Assembly (NCBI RefSeq): GCF_039525035.1
Contig: NZ_BAAAHE010000014.1
Span: 137,885 to 201,884 of the forward strand
Origin: Sporichthya brevicatena
GTDB lineage: Bacteria > Actinomycetota > Actinomycetes > Sporichthyales > Sporichthyaceae
Length of the DNA: 64,000 bases
Reading direction: 5' to 3'
Positions 1-8,896 of the stretch are shown here, one piece after another; the first letter of the stretch is position 1; each line of letters starts with the position of its first letter. Both the position numbers and the translations under genes were made by a program. The notes beneath the pieces are model-generated. The model had not been told where the DNA came from and searched no databases. It worked only from the letters and a program-made list of their open reading frames with translations.

Positions 1-73
1 GCGAGTGAGGCCTGGCTGCGGCGAGTGAAGCGCAACCCCGGGGGCGGGGCGGGGACGCGGCGGGGGTGGGGGG

Positions 74-1300
74 TCAGCCGCGGGGGAGGTCGGAGAAGGG
101 GAGGTCCTTGTCGACGCGGGGCTCGGGGGGAAGGCCGAGGACGCGTTCGGCGATGACGTTGCGCTGGATCTGGTCGGTGCCGCCGGCGAGGCGGTAGCCG
201 GGGGCGCCGAGGAGGTGCTCGGTCCACGCGAAGGTGCCGTCGCCGGTGTCGCCGAGGATCCCGTTCCCGGCGAGGTCGGCGGCGAGTTCGCCGGTCCGCA
301 CGAGCAGGTCGGAGGCGACGAGCTTGCCGACGGACCCCGCGGGGCCGGGGGAGACGCCGGCCGCGGCGGCGCGGGCGACGCGCTGGGCCGTCCAGGCCTT
401 GAGGACGCTGCGGACGTACAGGTCCGCCAGCTGCTGACGGACGACCGGGTCGCCGGCGACGCCCCGGGCCCGGGCGAGCGCGAGGACGTCGTCGAACGAC
501 CCGCCCTTGCGCCGGTTCCCGGTGCCGGAGGCCTGGCGCTCGAACGCGAGGGTCGCGGTCGCGACGGCCCAGCCCTGGCCGACCTCGCCGATACGCAGCG
601 AGTCGGGGACGCGGACGCCGTCGAGGAACACCTCGTTGAAGCTCGACCCACCGCTCATCTGACGGATCGGACGCACCGTCACTCCCGCGAGGTCGAGCGG
701 GACGAGGAACGCCGTGATCCCCTTGTGCTTCGGGACGGACGGGTCGGTCCGCGCCAGCAGCAGGCCGAGGTCCGCGTGCCGCGCCCCGGACGACCACACC
801 TTCTGCCCGTCGAGGACCCATTCCTCGCCGTCGCGCACCCCACGGCACGCGACCGCGGCGAGGTCCGACCCCGCGCCCGGCTCGCTGAACAGCTGGCAGG
901 CGAGGACGTCGGTCCGCAGCAGCGGCTCCAGGAACTGCGCACGCAGCTCGGGCGTCCCGTACAGCGCGATCGCGGGTGCGACCAGGCCGGTCGTGACGCT
1001 GATCAGCTCCGTCGACGGCGGGACGGCGTACTCGGTCTCCAACTGGGAGAACATCGCCGCGAACGACGCCGGCAGCCCGGCCCCGCCGTGCTCCTCGGGG
1101 AGGGTCAGCGCGCCGTACCCGGCCTCGAAGCGCGCCCGCCGGTACGCGCGGATCGCGTCGAGCAGCTCGGTCTCCTGATCATCCGTCAGGTTCCGGAACA
1201 CCGCGAGGTCGGGTCGGGCGGCCTCGGTCGAGGCGGGGCCGACGGTCGCCGCCAGCCACGCGCGGGCCTCGGCGGCCCAGGCCGCGGGATCCGGAGTCAT
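74..1300 (-). CDS. Acyl-CoA dehydrogenase family protein
   Basis: Encodes 408 residues, a normal length for a FAD-dependent acyl-CoA dehydrogenase (alpha,beta-desaturation of an acyl-CoA). The middle holds the typical substrate/FAD segment CQLFSEPGAGSDLA followed by GQKVWSSGA, and the C-terminus has GGTDQIQRNVIAERVLGLP, a FadE-type ending. The ATG overlaps the TGA of the upstream thiolase gene by 2-3 bases, so the three minus-strand genes here are one operon with probable translational coupling. It is close in style to the mycobacterial FadE enzymes that work on steroid side chains, but the substrate cannot be read from sequence. A longer antisense-to-thiolase reading frame exists upstream of this start and is not credible. 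Confidence 0.9.
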   Translation of the reverse strand: MTPDPAAWAAEARAWLAATVGPASTEAARPDLAVFRNLTDDQETELLDAIRAYRRARFEAGYGALTLPEEHGGAGLPASFAAMFSQLETEYAVPPSTELISVTTGLVAPAIALYGTPELRAQFLEPLLRTDVLACQLFSEPGAGSDLAAVACRGVRDGEEWVLDGQKVWSSGARHADLGLLLARTDPSVPKHKGITAFLVPLDLAGVTVRPIRQMSGGSSFNEVFLDGVRVPDSLRIGEVGQGWAVATATLAFERQASGTGNRRKGGSFDDVLALARARGVAGDPVVRQQLADLYVRSVLKAWTAQRVARAAAAGVSPGPAGSVGKLVASDLLVRTGELAADLAGNGILGDTGDGTFAWTEHLLGAPGYRLAGGTDQIQRNVIAERVLGLPPEPRVDKDLPFSDLPRG

Positions 1301-2454
1301 GAGCGCTCCTCGGTGGTCAGCACGGTGCACGCCGAGACCCCCGGCGCTCCGTACACGTGGGTGAAGCCGACGCTCGGCCGCGACGGGACGGCCGCCCCGG
1401 CCGCGCGGCCCTGCAGCTGGCGGACGATCTCGTGCACCTGCCGCAGCCCGGACGCACCGATCGGCTCGCCGTTCGCGAGGCACCCGCCGTCGGTGTTGAT
1501 CGGCAGCCGGCCGGAGACCTCGGTCGAGCCGTCGGCCAGCAGCGCCGTCTGCTCGCCGTCGGCGCACAGGCCGGTCTCGGCGAGGTGGATCAGCTCCGAG
1601 CCGCAGTCGGTGTCCTGCACCTGCGCGACCTGGACGTCGGCGGCGGTGATGCCCGCGGTCCGGAACGCGTCGGTCGACGCGGCGACCGTCGGGCTGCCGC
1701 CCCGCTGGGGGGAGAGCCACGGGCTGTAGACCTCGAACGAGCCCGGGCCGCGCGTGCGCACCGCGACCGCGGCCAGGCGCACCGGCCGTTCGCAGAGGTC
1801 GAACGCTCGCGACCCGCGCGCGAGGATCAGCGCCACCGCGCCCTCGTTCGGCTGGCAGAACATCAGGTTGGTCAGGGGGTCGGAGACCATCGGCGCGGCG
1901 AGGACCTCCTCCACCGAGAGTTCCCGCCGCCGCCACGCGTTCGGGTTGGCGGCCCCGCCCCGGCTGGCCCGCGCAGCCACCTGAGCCAGCGTCAGCTCCG
2001 GCACCGCGTGCTCGTGCAGGTACCGCCGGGTCCGCATCGCGAAGTACTGCGTGGTGACCATCAGGCCCGTGGAGCCGTACCAGGCGCCGAGTCCGTAGGC
2101 CGCCGGGTCGGACGCGAACGCCCCGCGCTCGTGCTTGTCGAAACCGACGACGGCTGCGACCTCTCCCGCCCCGGCCCGCAGCGCGTTGGCCGCGGCCGCG
2201 AGGGCGACACCGCCGGTCGCGCACCCGTTGCGGACGCCGGTGAACGCGACACCGGTGAGCCCCAGCCGGGCCACCAGCGAGTCCGGCTTGCCGGTGTTGG
2301 AACCGCCCACGGCGATCTCGATCTTGTCCCAGCTCAGCCCGGCGTCGGCGAGGGCGGCGCGGGTCGCGACCACCGCCTGGTCCGCACCGCTGACGCCCTC
2401 GTGCCGTCCGAAGGGGTGGATGCCCGCCCCGACGATGTAGACCTCGGCGCTCAT
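1297..2454 (-). CDS. Thiolase family (SCP-x/lipid-transfer type) protein
   Basis: A 385-residue thiolase-fold protein. The N-terminal YIVGAGIHPFGRH, the nucleophile region GVRNGCATGGVALAAA (Cys near residue 78) and the C-terminal NTDGGCLANGEPIGASGLRQ are those of SCP-x/lipid-transfer-type thiolases. It overlaps the following dehydrogenase gene and the preceding DUF35 gene by ATGA junctions. Thiolase plus DUF35 pairs are known both as thiolytic enzymes and, in steroid degraders (Ltp2 with ChsH2), as retro-aldolases that remove the last side-chain unit; the visible cysteine favours true thiolysis here, but the distinction is inference. Confidence 0.88.
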   Translation of the reverse strand: MSAEVYIVGAGIHPFGRHEGVSGADQAVVATRAALADAGLSWDKIEIAVGGSNTGKPDSLVARLGLTGVAFTGVRNGCATGGVALAAAANALRAGAGEVAAVVGFDKHERGAFASDPAAYGLGAWYGSTGLMVTTQYFAMRTRRYLHEHAVPELTLAQVAARASRGGAANPNAWRRRELSVEEVLAAPMVSDPLTNLMFCQPNEGAVALILARGSRAFDLCERPVRLAAVAVRTRGPGSFEVYSPWLSPQRGGSPTVAASTDAFRTAGITAADVQVAQVQDTDCGSELIHLAETGLCADGEQTALLADGSTEVSGRLPINTDGGCLANGEPIGASGLRQVHEIVRQLQGRAAGAAVPSRPSVGFTHVYGAPGVSACTVLTTEERS

Positions 2455-2852
2455 GCCGCTCCCACGGGCGCGAAGGCGTAGGTGACGTTCTCCCCGTCGG
2501 CGGGAACGGCCACCAGCGTCACCTCGTCCCCGATCGCCGGCAGTCCGCGTTCCAGGTCGTAGCGGAGTATCGACTCGACCAGCACCTCCCCGAGGTCGAC
2601 ATAGCCGACGGCGTACGGCGCGAATCCGTTCGCCGGGGGCACGTAGGGGGCCTTGGGGGCGAAGCGTTGAACGGTCCAGGTCCAGACGCGCCCGGTCGTC
2701 GGCAGATCGATCACCTCGACGGCCTCACCGGCGCAGTGCGCGCACTGGGCGGCCCTCGGGAACTGCACGGTCCGGCACGTCGTGCACCGGCTGCCGGCCA
2801 GCGTGAGCGGCTCCAGGGAGGCGAAGAGCTCAGCGGCCACGGGCGTGCTCAC
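2451..2852 (-). CDS. Zn-ribbon/OB-fold DUF35 protein, thiolase partner
   Basis: About 133 residues with an N-terminal rubredoxin-like zinc ribbon (CTTC then CAHC, residues about 23-40) and a C-terminal OB fold with the PYAVGYVDLGEVLVES signature. DUF35 proteins form complexes with thiolase-fold partners and are often needed for their activity; the partner here is the directly overlapping downstream gene. I prefer the GTG at 2852, which lies about ten bases after a GGAGG. An upstream in-frame GTG at 2861 starts immediately after the same GGAGG and seems too close. First gene of the minus-strand operon, divergent from the ligase at 2958. Confidence 0.82.
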   Translation of the reverse strand: MSTPVAAELFASLEPLTLAGSRCTTCRTVQFPRAAQCAHCAGEAVEVIDLPTTGRVWTWTVQRFAPKAPYVPPANGFAPYAVGYVDLGEVLVESILRYDLERGLPAIGDEVTLVAVPADGENVTYAFAPVGAA

Positions 2853-2957
2853 CGGCCACACACCTCCGGGTCGGCGGACAGCGAATAACTGGACTCGGTG
2901 AACAGTAACACTTGCTTTCGCGCTGGCCTGTACTTACTTTAGAGCGACACCACTTAC

Positions 2958-4481
2958 ATGCCCGGGCGCGGAGGGTCGATGTACCTGGCCGGTATCGGCA
3001 CGCGTGCGGCGGACGATCCGCACGGCGCGGCCATCCGCGACGCGCGTGGCGTTCTCACGTGGTCCCAGCTCGCGGAACAGCTCCGCGGCGCAGCCGCGGC
3101 GCTGTCGGCGCTGCCGCCCGGCGCCCGCGTCGGCGTGACGGGGGAGAACACCGTCCCGACGCTGATCACCCACCTCGCCGGCTTGTTCTCCGGCGTCGGC
3201 ACCGTGGCCCTGCACCGCCAGGCGACGGCGCGCGAGTTCACCCACGAGCTCACCGACACCGGGTGTGCCCTCGCGGTCATCGGCGAGGGATCCCGTGCCG
3301 CCATTTCTGAGGCAGCGTCAGACGCCAGGGTCGTCGTCCACCCCGGCCCCGAGTGGGACGCATTCGTCAGCACCTCGCCGGTCGAGCTCGAACTCGCCGG
3401 CCGCACGGTCCGCCCCCTGCTGGTCTTCACCTCCGGCACCACGGGCCGCGCGGGCGCGACCGAGGTCCAGTGGCTGCGCGACCCCTCGATCACCGATGCC
3501 CGCGCCTACGTCGAGGCCGTCGCCGCCGAGCCCGGGTTCCCCGACGGCCCGCACCTCGTCGTCGGGCCGCTGCAGCACAACGGTCCCCTGACCGCGCTGC
3601 GCCACCTGCTCGCCGGCCGGCCGGTCGTCGTCCTGCCGCGCTTCGACGCGGAGGAGGTCCTGCGCCAGATCGCCGAGCACCGGGTGACCTCGACCGTCCT
3701 GGTCCCGACCCACCTGACGCGCCTGCTCGCGCTGGCCCCCGACGTCCGCGACCGGTACGACGTCTCGAGCCTGATCGCCGTCGCCCACACCGGATCCGCG
3801 TGCCCCGAACACGTCAAGCGCGCGATGATCGACTGGTGGGGTCCGGTGTTCACCGAGTCCTACGGCGGCTCCGAGATCGGGACGGTCTGCCGGATCAACA
3901 GCGCCGACTGGTTGGCGCACCCCGGCTCGGTCGGCCGTGCGGTGCCGGGACTCACGATCGAGGCGTACGACGAGAACGGCGTCGTGCAGCCGCGCGGGAC
4001 CACCGGCGTCCTCGGCATCACCCTCCCGCCGGGCCGTGCGATCCGCTTCCTCGGCGACGAGGCGAAGAGTGCCCGCGCCTACCTCGCCACCGGCGTCGCG
4101 ACCCTCGGCGACGTCGGGCACGTCGACGACGACGGCTTCGTCTACATCACCGACCGCGTCTCGGACATGGTCGTCTCCGGCGGGGTGAACCTCTACCCGG
4201 CCGAGTGCGAGCAGGTCCTGAACCGCCACCCGGACGTGGCCGAGGTGGCCGCGATCGGCGTCCCGCACGACGACCTCGGCGAGACGCTGCTGGCCCTCGT
4301 CGTGCCGGCCCGCGCCGGTGTCGACGTCGCCGACCTCGACGCGTTCTGCCGCACCGAGCTCGCGGGCTACAAGTGTCCGCGCTCCTACGAACTCGTGACC
4401 GACCTGCCCCGCAACGACATGGGCAAGCTCGACAAGCGCGCGCTGCGCAAGCAGTACCGGGCCCTGACCACAACCAGATGA
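2958..4481 (+). CDS. AMP-forming acyl-CoA synthetase (class I adenylate-forming)
   Basis: 507 residues with the adenylate-forming motifs in order: P-loop FTSGTTGRAGATE near residue 157, YGGSEIGTV (A5) near 302, GDVGHVDDDGFVYITDRVSDMVVSGGVN (A7/A8, residues about 386-416) and PRNDMGKLDK with the A10 lysine. It should activate a carboxylic acid as its CoA ester through an acyl-AMP. The P-loop is unusual because the common PKG after SGTTG is replaced by RAGAT, so one conserved lysine is missing. Start ATG 2958 has little upstream Shine-Dalgarno sequence; an alternative ATG follows at 2979. Divergent from the DUF35/thiolase/dehydrogenase operon, with which it likely shares a pathway. Confidence 0.87.
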   Translation: MPGRGGSMYLAGIGTRAADDPHGAAIRDARGVLTWSQLAEQLRGAAAALSALPPGARVGVTGENTVPTLITHLAGLFSGVGTVALHRQATAREFTHELTDTGCALAVIGEGSRAAISEAASDARVVVHPGPEWDAFVSTSPVELELAGRTVRPLLVFTSGTTGRAGATEVQWLRDPSITDARAYVEAVAAEPGFPDGPHLVVGPLQHNGPLTALRHLLAGRPVVVLPRFDAEEVLRQIAEHRVTSTVLVPTHLTRLLALAPDVRDRYDVSSLIAVAHTGSACPEHVKRAMIDWWGPVFTESYGGSEIGTVCRINSADWLAHPGSVGRAVPGLTIEAYDENGVVQPRGTTGVLGITLPPGRAIRFLGDEAKSARAYLATGVATLGDVGHVDDDGFVYITDRVSDMVVSGGVNLYPAECEQVLNRHPDVAEVAAIGVPHDDLGETLLALVVPARAGVDVADLDAFCRTELAGYKCPRSYELVTDLPRNDMGKLDKRALRKQYRALTTTR

Positions 4482-4487
4482 GGACAC

Positions 4488-5480
4488 ATGACTGACGATC
4501 AGCGTTTCGGCGACTTCCACTACGCGCCCGTCGTGGGCACGTACACCCCGAAGTTCTCCGAGCTGTTGCCGCACACGTCGATCGCCGGTCTGTCGCTGCA
4601 GTCGCAGTACCTCTACGGCGGGTTCCGCGCCGAGTCGGGCACCGTGTACGTGCTCGAGCGCAAGTTCATCGGCCCGATGACCGGTGGCCTGTACCTGCTG
4701 CACAACGGCGGCGGGCGCATGGAGTTGCACGAGGGCTCGAAGCGCAGCGCGAAGGGCGAGATGGTCCGCACCATCGAGCCGGACTTCCGCCGCTGGATCA
4801 CCAAGGGGATGCTCTCCGGCGACCACGAGGAGCCGATCGATCTCCGCATCGACGACAACGCGATGACGTGGGAGGAGGGCTCGCTGCTCTCGCTGAGCGG
4901 CCCGCGCCCGACCCTCGGCGGCCAGTTCCTGTCCTCGATGCGCGACGAGCCGCTGGCCTACGCGAGCCAGCCGTACTGGCTGACCGGGACGATCCTCGGC
5001 GAGCAGGTCGAGGGCCCGATCTTCTTCGACCAGGTCTACTTCCGCCACGGCAGTGAGTGGAAGGAGTACCCGTACTACACCGACGTCCAGATCGTCTGGA
5101 ACATCTTCGCGAACAAGTACGCGGACGGGACGATCGAGTTCGGCAACATCACCAAGGGCCGCCGCCGCTGGGGTGCCGGCATCGTCGCCGAGGGCAACCA
5201 GGCGATCGCCGAGGCCAATCACGTCGGCGCCGAGTTCGAGGTCGACGCCGACGGCTACGTCACCGGCGCGAGCTACGACCTCGGCGAGGCCGGCGTCTGG
5301 GACTTCGTCGGCGACCCGGCCCAGCAGCTCTCCGGCTTCAACAAGGCGCGCTGGGGCGGTTACCGCGCCCAGGGCGGCATGACCCGGCGCCGCGGCGACA
5401 CCCGCGAGGTCGTCACCGGCTGGACCTGGGTCGAGGCCTTCAGCGACCGCATGAAGGAGGAGGAGCTCCTCCGGCACTGA
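4488..5480 (+). CDS. Uncharacterised protein, possibly lipocalin/CrtC-like
   Basis: 330 residues, no signal peptide and no membrane helix. I do not recognise the family with confidence. The chain is rich in alternating hydrophobic and aromatic segments (YLYGGFRAESGTVYVLER, GPIFFDQVYFRHGSEW, VWNIFANKY), which suggests an all-beta barrel such as the AttH/CrtC lipocalin-like proteins found in steroid and terpenoid catabolic islands. It begins six bases after the stop of the ligase gene, so it is in the same operon and probably acts on, or binds, the same hydrophobic substrate. Ends just before a strong hairpin. Confidence 0.7.
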   Translation: MTDDQRFGDFHYAPVVGTYTPKFSELLPHTSIAGLSLQSQYLYGGFRAESGTVYVLERKFIGPMTGGLYLLHNGGGRMELHEGSKRSAKGEMVRTIEPDFRRWITKGMLSGDHEEPIDLRIDDNAMTWEEGSLLSLSGPRPTLGGQFLSSMRDEPLAYASQPYWLTGTILGEQVEGPIFFDQVYFRHGSEWKEYPYYTDVQIVWNIFANKYADGTIEFGNITKGRRRWGAGIVAEGNQAIAEANHVGAEFEVDADGYVTGASYDLGEAGVWDFVGDPAQQLSGFNKARWGGYRAQGGMTRRRGDTREVVTGWTWVEAFSDRMKEEELLRH

Positions 5481-5490
5481 CCCTCGCGGA

Positions 5491-5532
5491 CGTCCGAGGA
5501 TGTGGCCGCAATAGCAGCCACATCTTCGGACG
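5491..5532. terminator. Bidirectional hairpin between convergent genes
   Basis: Sixteen-base arms (5491-5506 and 5517-5532) pair with a single mismatch around a 10-base loop. There is no clear T tract. It lies between the stop codons of the convergent genes ending at 5480 and 5538, where a two-way terminator is expected. Confidence 0.65.
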
Positions 5533-5537
5533 CAACG

Positions 5538-6344
5538 TCAGTCGCGGACGGCGATGATCGCGGTCGCGCCGAGGTTGTGGCGGAGCCGGTGCATGACGCG
5601 CCAGAGGTGCGCGACCCGGCGGGTGACGACCGGGCGGCGGAGGATGTTGCCGACCATCCGGGCGGTGCCGGCGACGCCCTCGTCACGGACGACCGTGGCG
5701 GGGGAGAGCAGCAGCATCGGGGACGGCTCGAACAGCGTCACCCGGAAGCCGTGCTCGGCGAGCAGGTCGGTCCACTCGGCGCGGGTCAGGGGCCGGGCGC
5801 CGACGCGGACGGCCTGGCTGATCTCGATCCCGACCTGACGCTTGCGCTCGGCCGGCAGGTCGTCCGGGGTGAGCAGCAACTCGTGCAGGCCGAGGCGGCC
5901 GCCCGGGCGCAGGAGCCGGGCCGCCTCGGTGAGGATCGCGGCCTTGCTCGTGTTCGTCTCCAGGCTCAGGCACGCCTCGCCGTAGATCACGCTGGCCGAG
6001 CCGGTCGGCAGGCCGGTGTCGGACGGGTGCGCGACGACGCAGGTGTACGGCACCGCGCTGACCTGGCGGCGGGAGCGCTCGGCCTCCACCTCGGTGCGGT
6101 CGAGGCCGTGGAAGCTGCGCGGGCGCAGGGCCTCGACGCGGCGGACGGTGGTGCCGAGGCCGGGGGCGAGGTCGACGACGTCGTCCTCGGGGCCGATGTT
6201 CAGGTTCCGGAGCATGACGTCGCTGACGACGCCGCCCCCGGGCCGCATGACGGTCTTGCCCATCTGGGCCAGCAGCCAGTGGGCGGGCATCGTCGCCGGG
6301 TCGAGGCCCGCCCCCGGGTCGGGCAGCACGCGCTCGGTGGCCAT
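5538..6344 (-). CDS. Class I SAM-dependent methyltransferase
   Basis: 268 residues from the ATG at 6344. Motif I reads VVDLAPGLGTTVRR (residues about 61-74), followed by a motif-II-like acidic residue after SFHGLDRTEVEAE, then the post-motif segment ASVIYGEACLSLETNTSKAAILTEAARLLRPGGRLGLHEL, which is the usual methyltransferase strand-helix order. The target is unknown. It is divergent from transport locus I, with an iron-box-like site in the shared promoter region, so iron-linked control is possible. Longer upstream in-frame codons are proline/arginine shadows and are not used. Confidence 0.85.
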   Translation of the reverse strand: MATERVLPDPGAGLDPATMPAHWLLAQMGKTVMRPGGGVVSDVMLRNLNIGPEDDVVDLAPGLGTTVRRVEALRPRSFHGLDRTEVEAERSRRQVSAVPYTCVVAHPSDTGLPTGSASVIYGEACLSLETNTSKAAILTEAARLLRPGGRLGLHELLLTPDDLPAERKRQVGIEISQAVRVGARPLTRAEWTDLLAEHGFRVTLFEPSPMLLLSPATVVRDEGVAGTARMVGNILRRPVVTRRVAHLWRVMHRLRHNLGATAIIAVRD

Positions 6345-6391
6345 TCTCACGCTCCGAATCCACGACAGTTTCTTGTCGAACGATACAGAAC

Positions 6392-6410
6392 TTAGCTTAG
6401 GCTCTCCTGA
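6392..6410. promoter_or_regulatory. Candidate IdeR/DtxR iron box
   Basis: TTAGCTTAGGCTCTCCTGA agrees with the actinobacterial IdeR consensus TTAGGTTAGGCTAACCTAA at 15 of 19 positions; the left half is near perfect and the right half weaker. It lies in the divergent promoter between the methyltransferase (start 6344) and the binding lipoprotein (start 6452). The role in iron repression is inferred from the motif only. Confidence 0.55.
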
Positions 6411-6451
6411 CCCGAAATGCCCCTGTTTCCACCTCTGCCGGAGGGCCCCCT

Positions 6452-7870
6452 GTGAAGCTCCCCCGCGCGCTGGTCGCCGTCCTGGCGGCCTCGCTGCTGG
6501 CCGCCGGATGTTCCGGTTCCGACGACGACACCGCCGCCGGCCCGGACGCCGTCGCGACCGTCGAGAGCCAGCCCGAGACCCCCGTCCTCGACACCGGGGC
6601 CGACACCGTCGACCCCGCGCTGCCGGCCACCGACCCGAGCGCCGCGCCGACCGGTTCACCCGCTCCGGGCGCGCCCGGCGACTCCGCTGCCCCGGGGACC
6701 ACCCCGGCCCCCGGCGCGTCCGCGGCCACCGACGCCGTGAGCCGGACCAAGGACGGCGTCGCCGCCGTCACCGGGGGCGGCAAGAAGCCGGCGGCCGGAC
6801 CGGCCGTGGTCAAGCTCGGCGGCGTCTTCCCGCTCTCGGGCCCGCTCGGCTCGGTCGGGACCGCGATGATGGAGAGCGTCCAGGCCGTCATCGCCCAGAC
6901 CAACGCCGCCGGCGGCGTCCGCGGCACGAAGTTCGAGCTCGTCGTCGAGGACGACCAGTTCGACCCCGTCCGCGGCAAGGCCGTCGTCCAGAAGCTCATC
7001 GAGCAGGACAAGGTCTTCGCGTTCGCCGGGATCTTCTCGCCGTTCACGACGCAGGCCGCGCTGCCGGTCATCCGTGCCGCGAAGGTGCCGGTGTTCCCGT
7101 CGGGCTCGGACGACCGTGAGTTCGGCGAGCCGATGCTCTTCCCGGTCACGAACCCCTGCGGCCGCCAGATGGCCGGCAACGTTCAGCACCTGGTGTCCGA
7201 GCGCAAGCTCACCAAGCTGGCCGTCGTCTACGTCAACGTCGAGGCGGTCTCGAACTGCACGAAGTACTTCACCGCGGTGGCGAAGAAGCTCGGTGCGGAC
7301 GTCGTGTTCAACGGCGCCACCGCGCCCGGTGCGCCCGACTGCGCGAGCCGCATGGTCGCCGCCCGCGCGTCCGGCGCCGAGGCGCTGATCGTCATCACCG
7401 AGAACCTCGGCACCGTGAAGTGCCTCCAGGCCAAGGACCAGCTCGGCTGGAACGTGCCGGTGTCGATCTCGTACAACAACACCGACGACCCGGTGATCCT
7501 GCGCGGAGCCGGCAAGGCGGGCGAGGGGATGCTCTCCTCCAGCCCGTTCACCGGCGCCTCGAGCGCGGCGTTCGCGGAGCAGTGCGGCGCGATCAAGAAG
7601 TTCTACCCGGAGTCGCGGCTGCAGTTCTTCTCGATCGTCGGCTGCCTCGGCACGAAGCTGCTCATCGAGGGCGTGAAGATCGGCGGCTTCGAGCGCACCG
7701 GGCTGATCTCGGCGCTGGAGTCCGGTCGGACGTTCTCCTTCGGTGACCTGGTCCCACCGCTGAGCTACGCCAACGACGAGCACCTGCCCTACGACCTGAC
7801 CGCGACGGTCCAGGTGACGAACGGCACGTGGGTCCGCGTGGGCAAGCTCTACACCCCGGCAGGTGTCTGA
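6452..7870 (+). CDS. LIV-type ABC transporter substrate-binding lipoprotein (locus I)
   Basis: 472 residues. A lipoprotein signal with lipobox LLAAGC puts the acylated cysteine at residue 20. A Pro/Ala/Thr/Asp-rich linker (about residues 22-115) then leads to a periplasmic-binding-protein type I domain (VKLGGVFPLSGPLGSVGTAM..., ...GTKFELVVEDDQFDP...) like the branched-chain amino acid or amide binding proteins. The GTG start at 6452 follows a GGAGG. It is followed with a TGATG overlap by a secreted protein and then by a fused permease-ATPase, forming transport locus I. LIV-type systems in actinomycetes import amino acids but also aromatic and terpenoid acids; the ligand here is unknown. Confidence 0.88.
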   Translation: MKLPRALVAVLAASLLAAGCSGSDDDTAAGPDAVATVESQPETPVLDTGADTVDPALPATDPSAAPTGSPAPGAPGDSAAPGTTPAPGASAATDAVSRTKDGVAAVTGGGKKPAAGPAVVKLGGVFPLSGPLGSVGTAMMESVQAVIAQTNAAGGVRGTKFELVVEDDQFDPVRGKAVVQKLIEQDKVFAFAGIFSPFTTQAALPVIRAAKVPVFPSGSDDREFGEPMLFPVTNPCGRQMAGNVQHLVSERKLTKLAVVYVNVEAVSNCTKYFTAVAKKLGADVVFNGATAPGAPDCASRMVAARASGAEALIVITENLGTVKCLQAKDQLGWNVPVSISYNNTDDPVILRGAGKAGEGMLSSSPFTGASSAAFAEQCGAIKKFYPESRLQFFSIVGCLGTKLLIEGVKIGGFERTGLISALESGRTFSFGDLVPPLSYANDEHLPYDLTATVQVTNGTWVRVGKLYTPAGV

Positions 7871-8856
7871 TGACGGCCCGTTGGACCCGCCCGGTGTTGG
7901 TCCCGGCCTTGGCTGCGGTGCTCGCCGCCGGCGTCCCCGCCGCGCTGGCGACCCCCGCCCAGGCCGCGACCCAGCTGTGCGGCACCACGACGCTGTCGGT
8001 CGCACCCGAGGCCGGCCCCGCGAAGACCCTGCGCGCCGGCAAGGCCGTCGCCCGCGGGCTGTTCGTGACCTACAGCGACAACGACACCGTCCTCGACGGC
8101 GGCACCATCGCGCCGCCGGACGTGAGCTCGCCGCTGGCCGAGGCCTCGGTCGACCGCACCGGGTTCGGCCAGGCGGTCGCCTCGCCGTTCTACAGCCCGT
8201 ACAGCGACGCGGCCGGTCTGCCGAACGCCTTCACCGGCGCGGAGCTGCCGACCGGCGCGATCAGCGAGCCGAGCCGGGCCAAGGTCGCCGGCCGTCCGCC
8301 GCAGGACTCTCAGCTCGCCTTCGGCGGGCCGGGCGGCGACGCGTGCGTCCGGATCACCGACGGTCCGCTGGCCGAGGCCGCGGCCGTCGTCGCCGACCTC
8401 GCGCCGGGCGTCACGGCGCGCGTCGGTGACGTCCGTGCCCTGGCCGGGCCGGCTGCGACCGGGTCGCTGTCGACGTCGAAGGTCGTCCTGCTCGACGTCG
8501 TCCTCGGCACCCTGCACATCGAGCAGATCGTGCTCGACGCCCGCGCCGTCGCCGACGGCGCCGCGGGGGAGGGTGCAGCGACGAGCCTGGTCTCGGGCAT
8601 CACCGTCGGTGGGCAGGCTTTCCGCCTGACGCCGAAGGGCTTCGAGCCGGGGCCGGGGACGCCGGACCTGTCCGCGCTCCAGGCCGCCGGCATCGAGCTG
8701 GTGCTGCCGGGCAGCGCGACGCACACGGTCGCGGGTAGCCGCTCGTCGGCGCGGGCGACCGGACCGACGCTCCGGCTGACGACGCCGGACGGCCGGGTGC
8801 TCACGGTCGTGCTGGGTGAGGCGATCGCCGACGCTCAGCTCGACCGCATCGGCTGA
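7870..8856 (+). CDS. Secreted protein of transport locus I, unknown family
   Basis: 328 residues starting at an ATG that shares a base with the stop of the binding protein gene. A Sec signal peptide (MTARWTRPVLVPALAAVLAAGVPAALA, cleavage near ATPAQA-AT) is followed by a mature domain rich in small and hydroxylated residues with predicted beta character. It resembles in style and position the secreted proteins of loci II (23718) and III (57194), although it lacks their C-terminal membrane helix. I know of no function. Location between a binding lipoprotein and its permease suggests an extracytoplasmic helper of uptake. Confidence 0.75.
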   Translation: MTARWTRPVLVPALAAVLAAGVPAALATPAQAATQLCGTTTLSVAPEAGPAKTLRAGKAVARGLFVTYSDNDTVLDGGTIAPPDVSSPLAEASVDRTGFGQAVASPFYSPYSDAAGLPNAFTGAELPTGAISEPSRAKVAGRPPQDSQLAFGGPGGDACVRITDGPLAEAAAVVADLAPGVTARVGDVRALAGPAATGSLSTSKVVLLDVVLGTLHIEQIVLDARAVADGAAGEGAATSLVSGITVGGQAFRLTPKGFEPGPGTPDLSALQAAGIELVLPGSATHTVAGSRSSARATGPTLRLTTPDGRVLTVVLGEAIADAQLDRIG

Positions 8857-8896
8857 CCCCGCCGTTGACCTGACCTGACCTGACGGAGCCTCACAC

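Noticed and set aside
2881-2957. Possible island operator (AGTAACACTT and TACTTACTTT)
   Set aside because: Half-site spacing is one base short and the other match covers only one half; not counted in the regulon.
3318-5477. Long minus-strand open frame opposite the ligase and the 4488 gene
   Set aside because: Composition is Val/Arg/Ala/Gly-rich with no motif; it is the antisense of two well-supported genes in GC-rich DNA.
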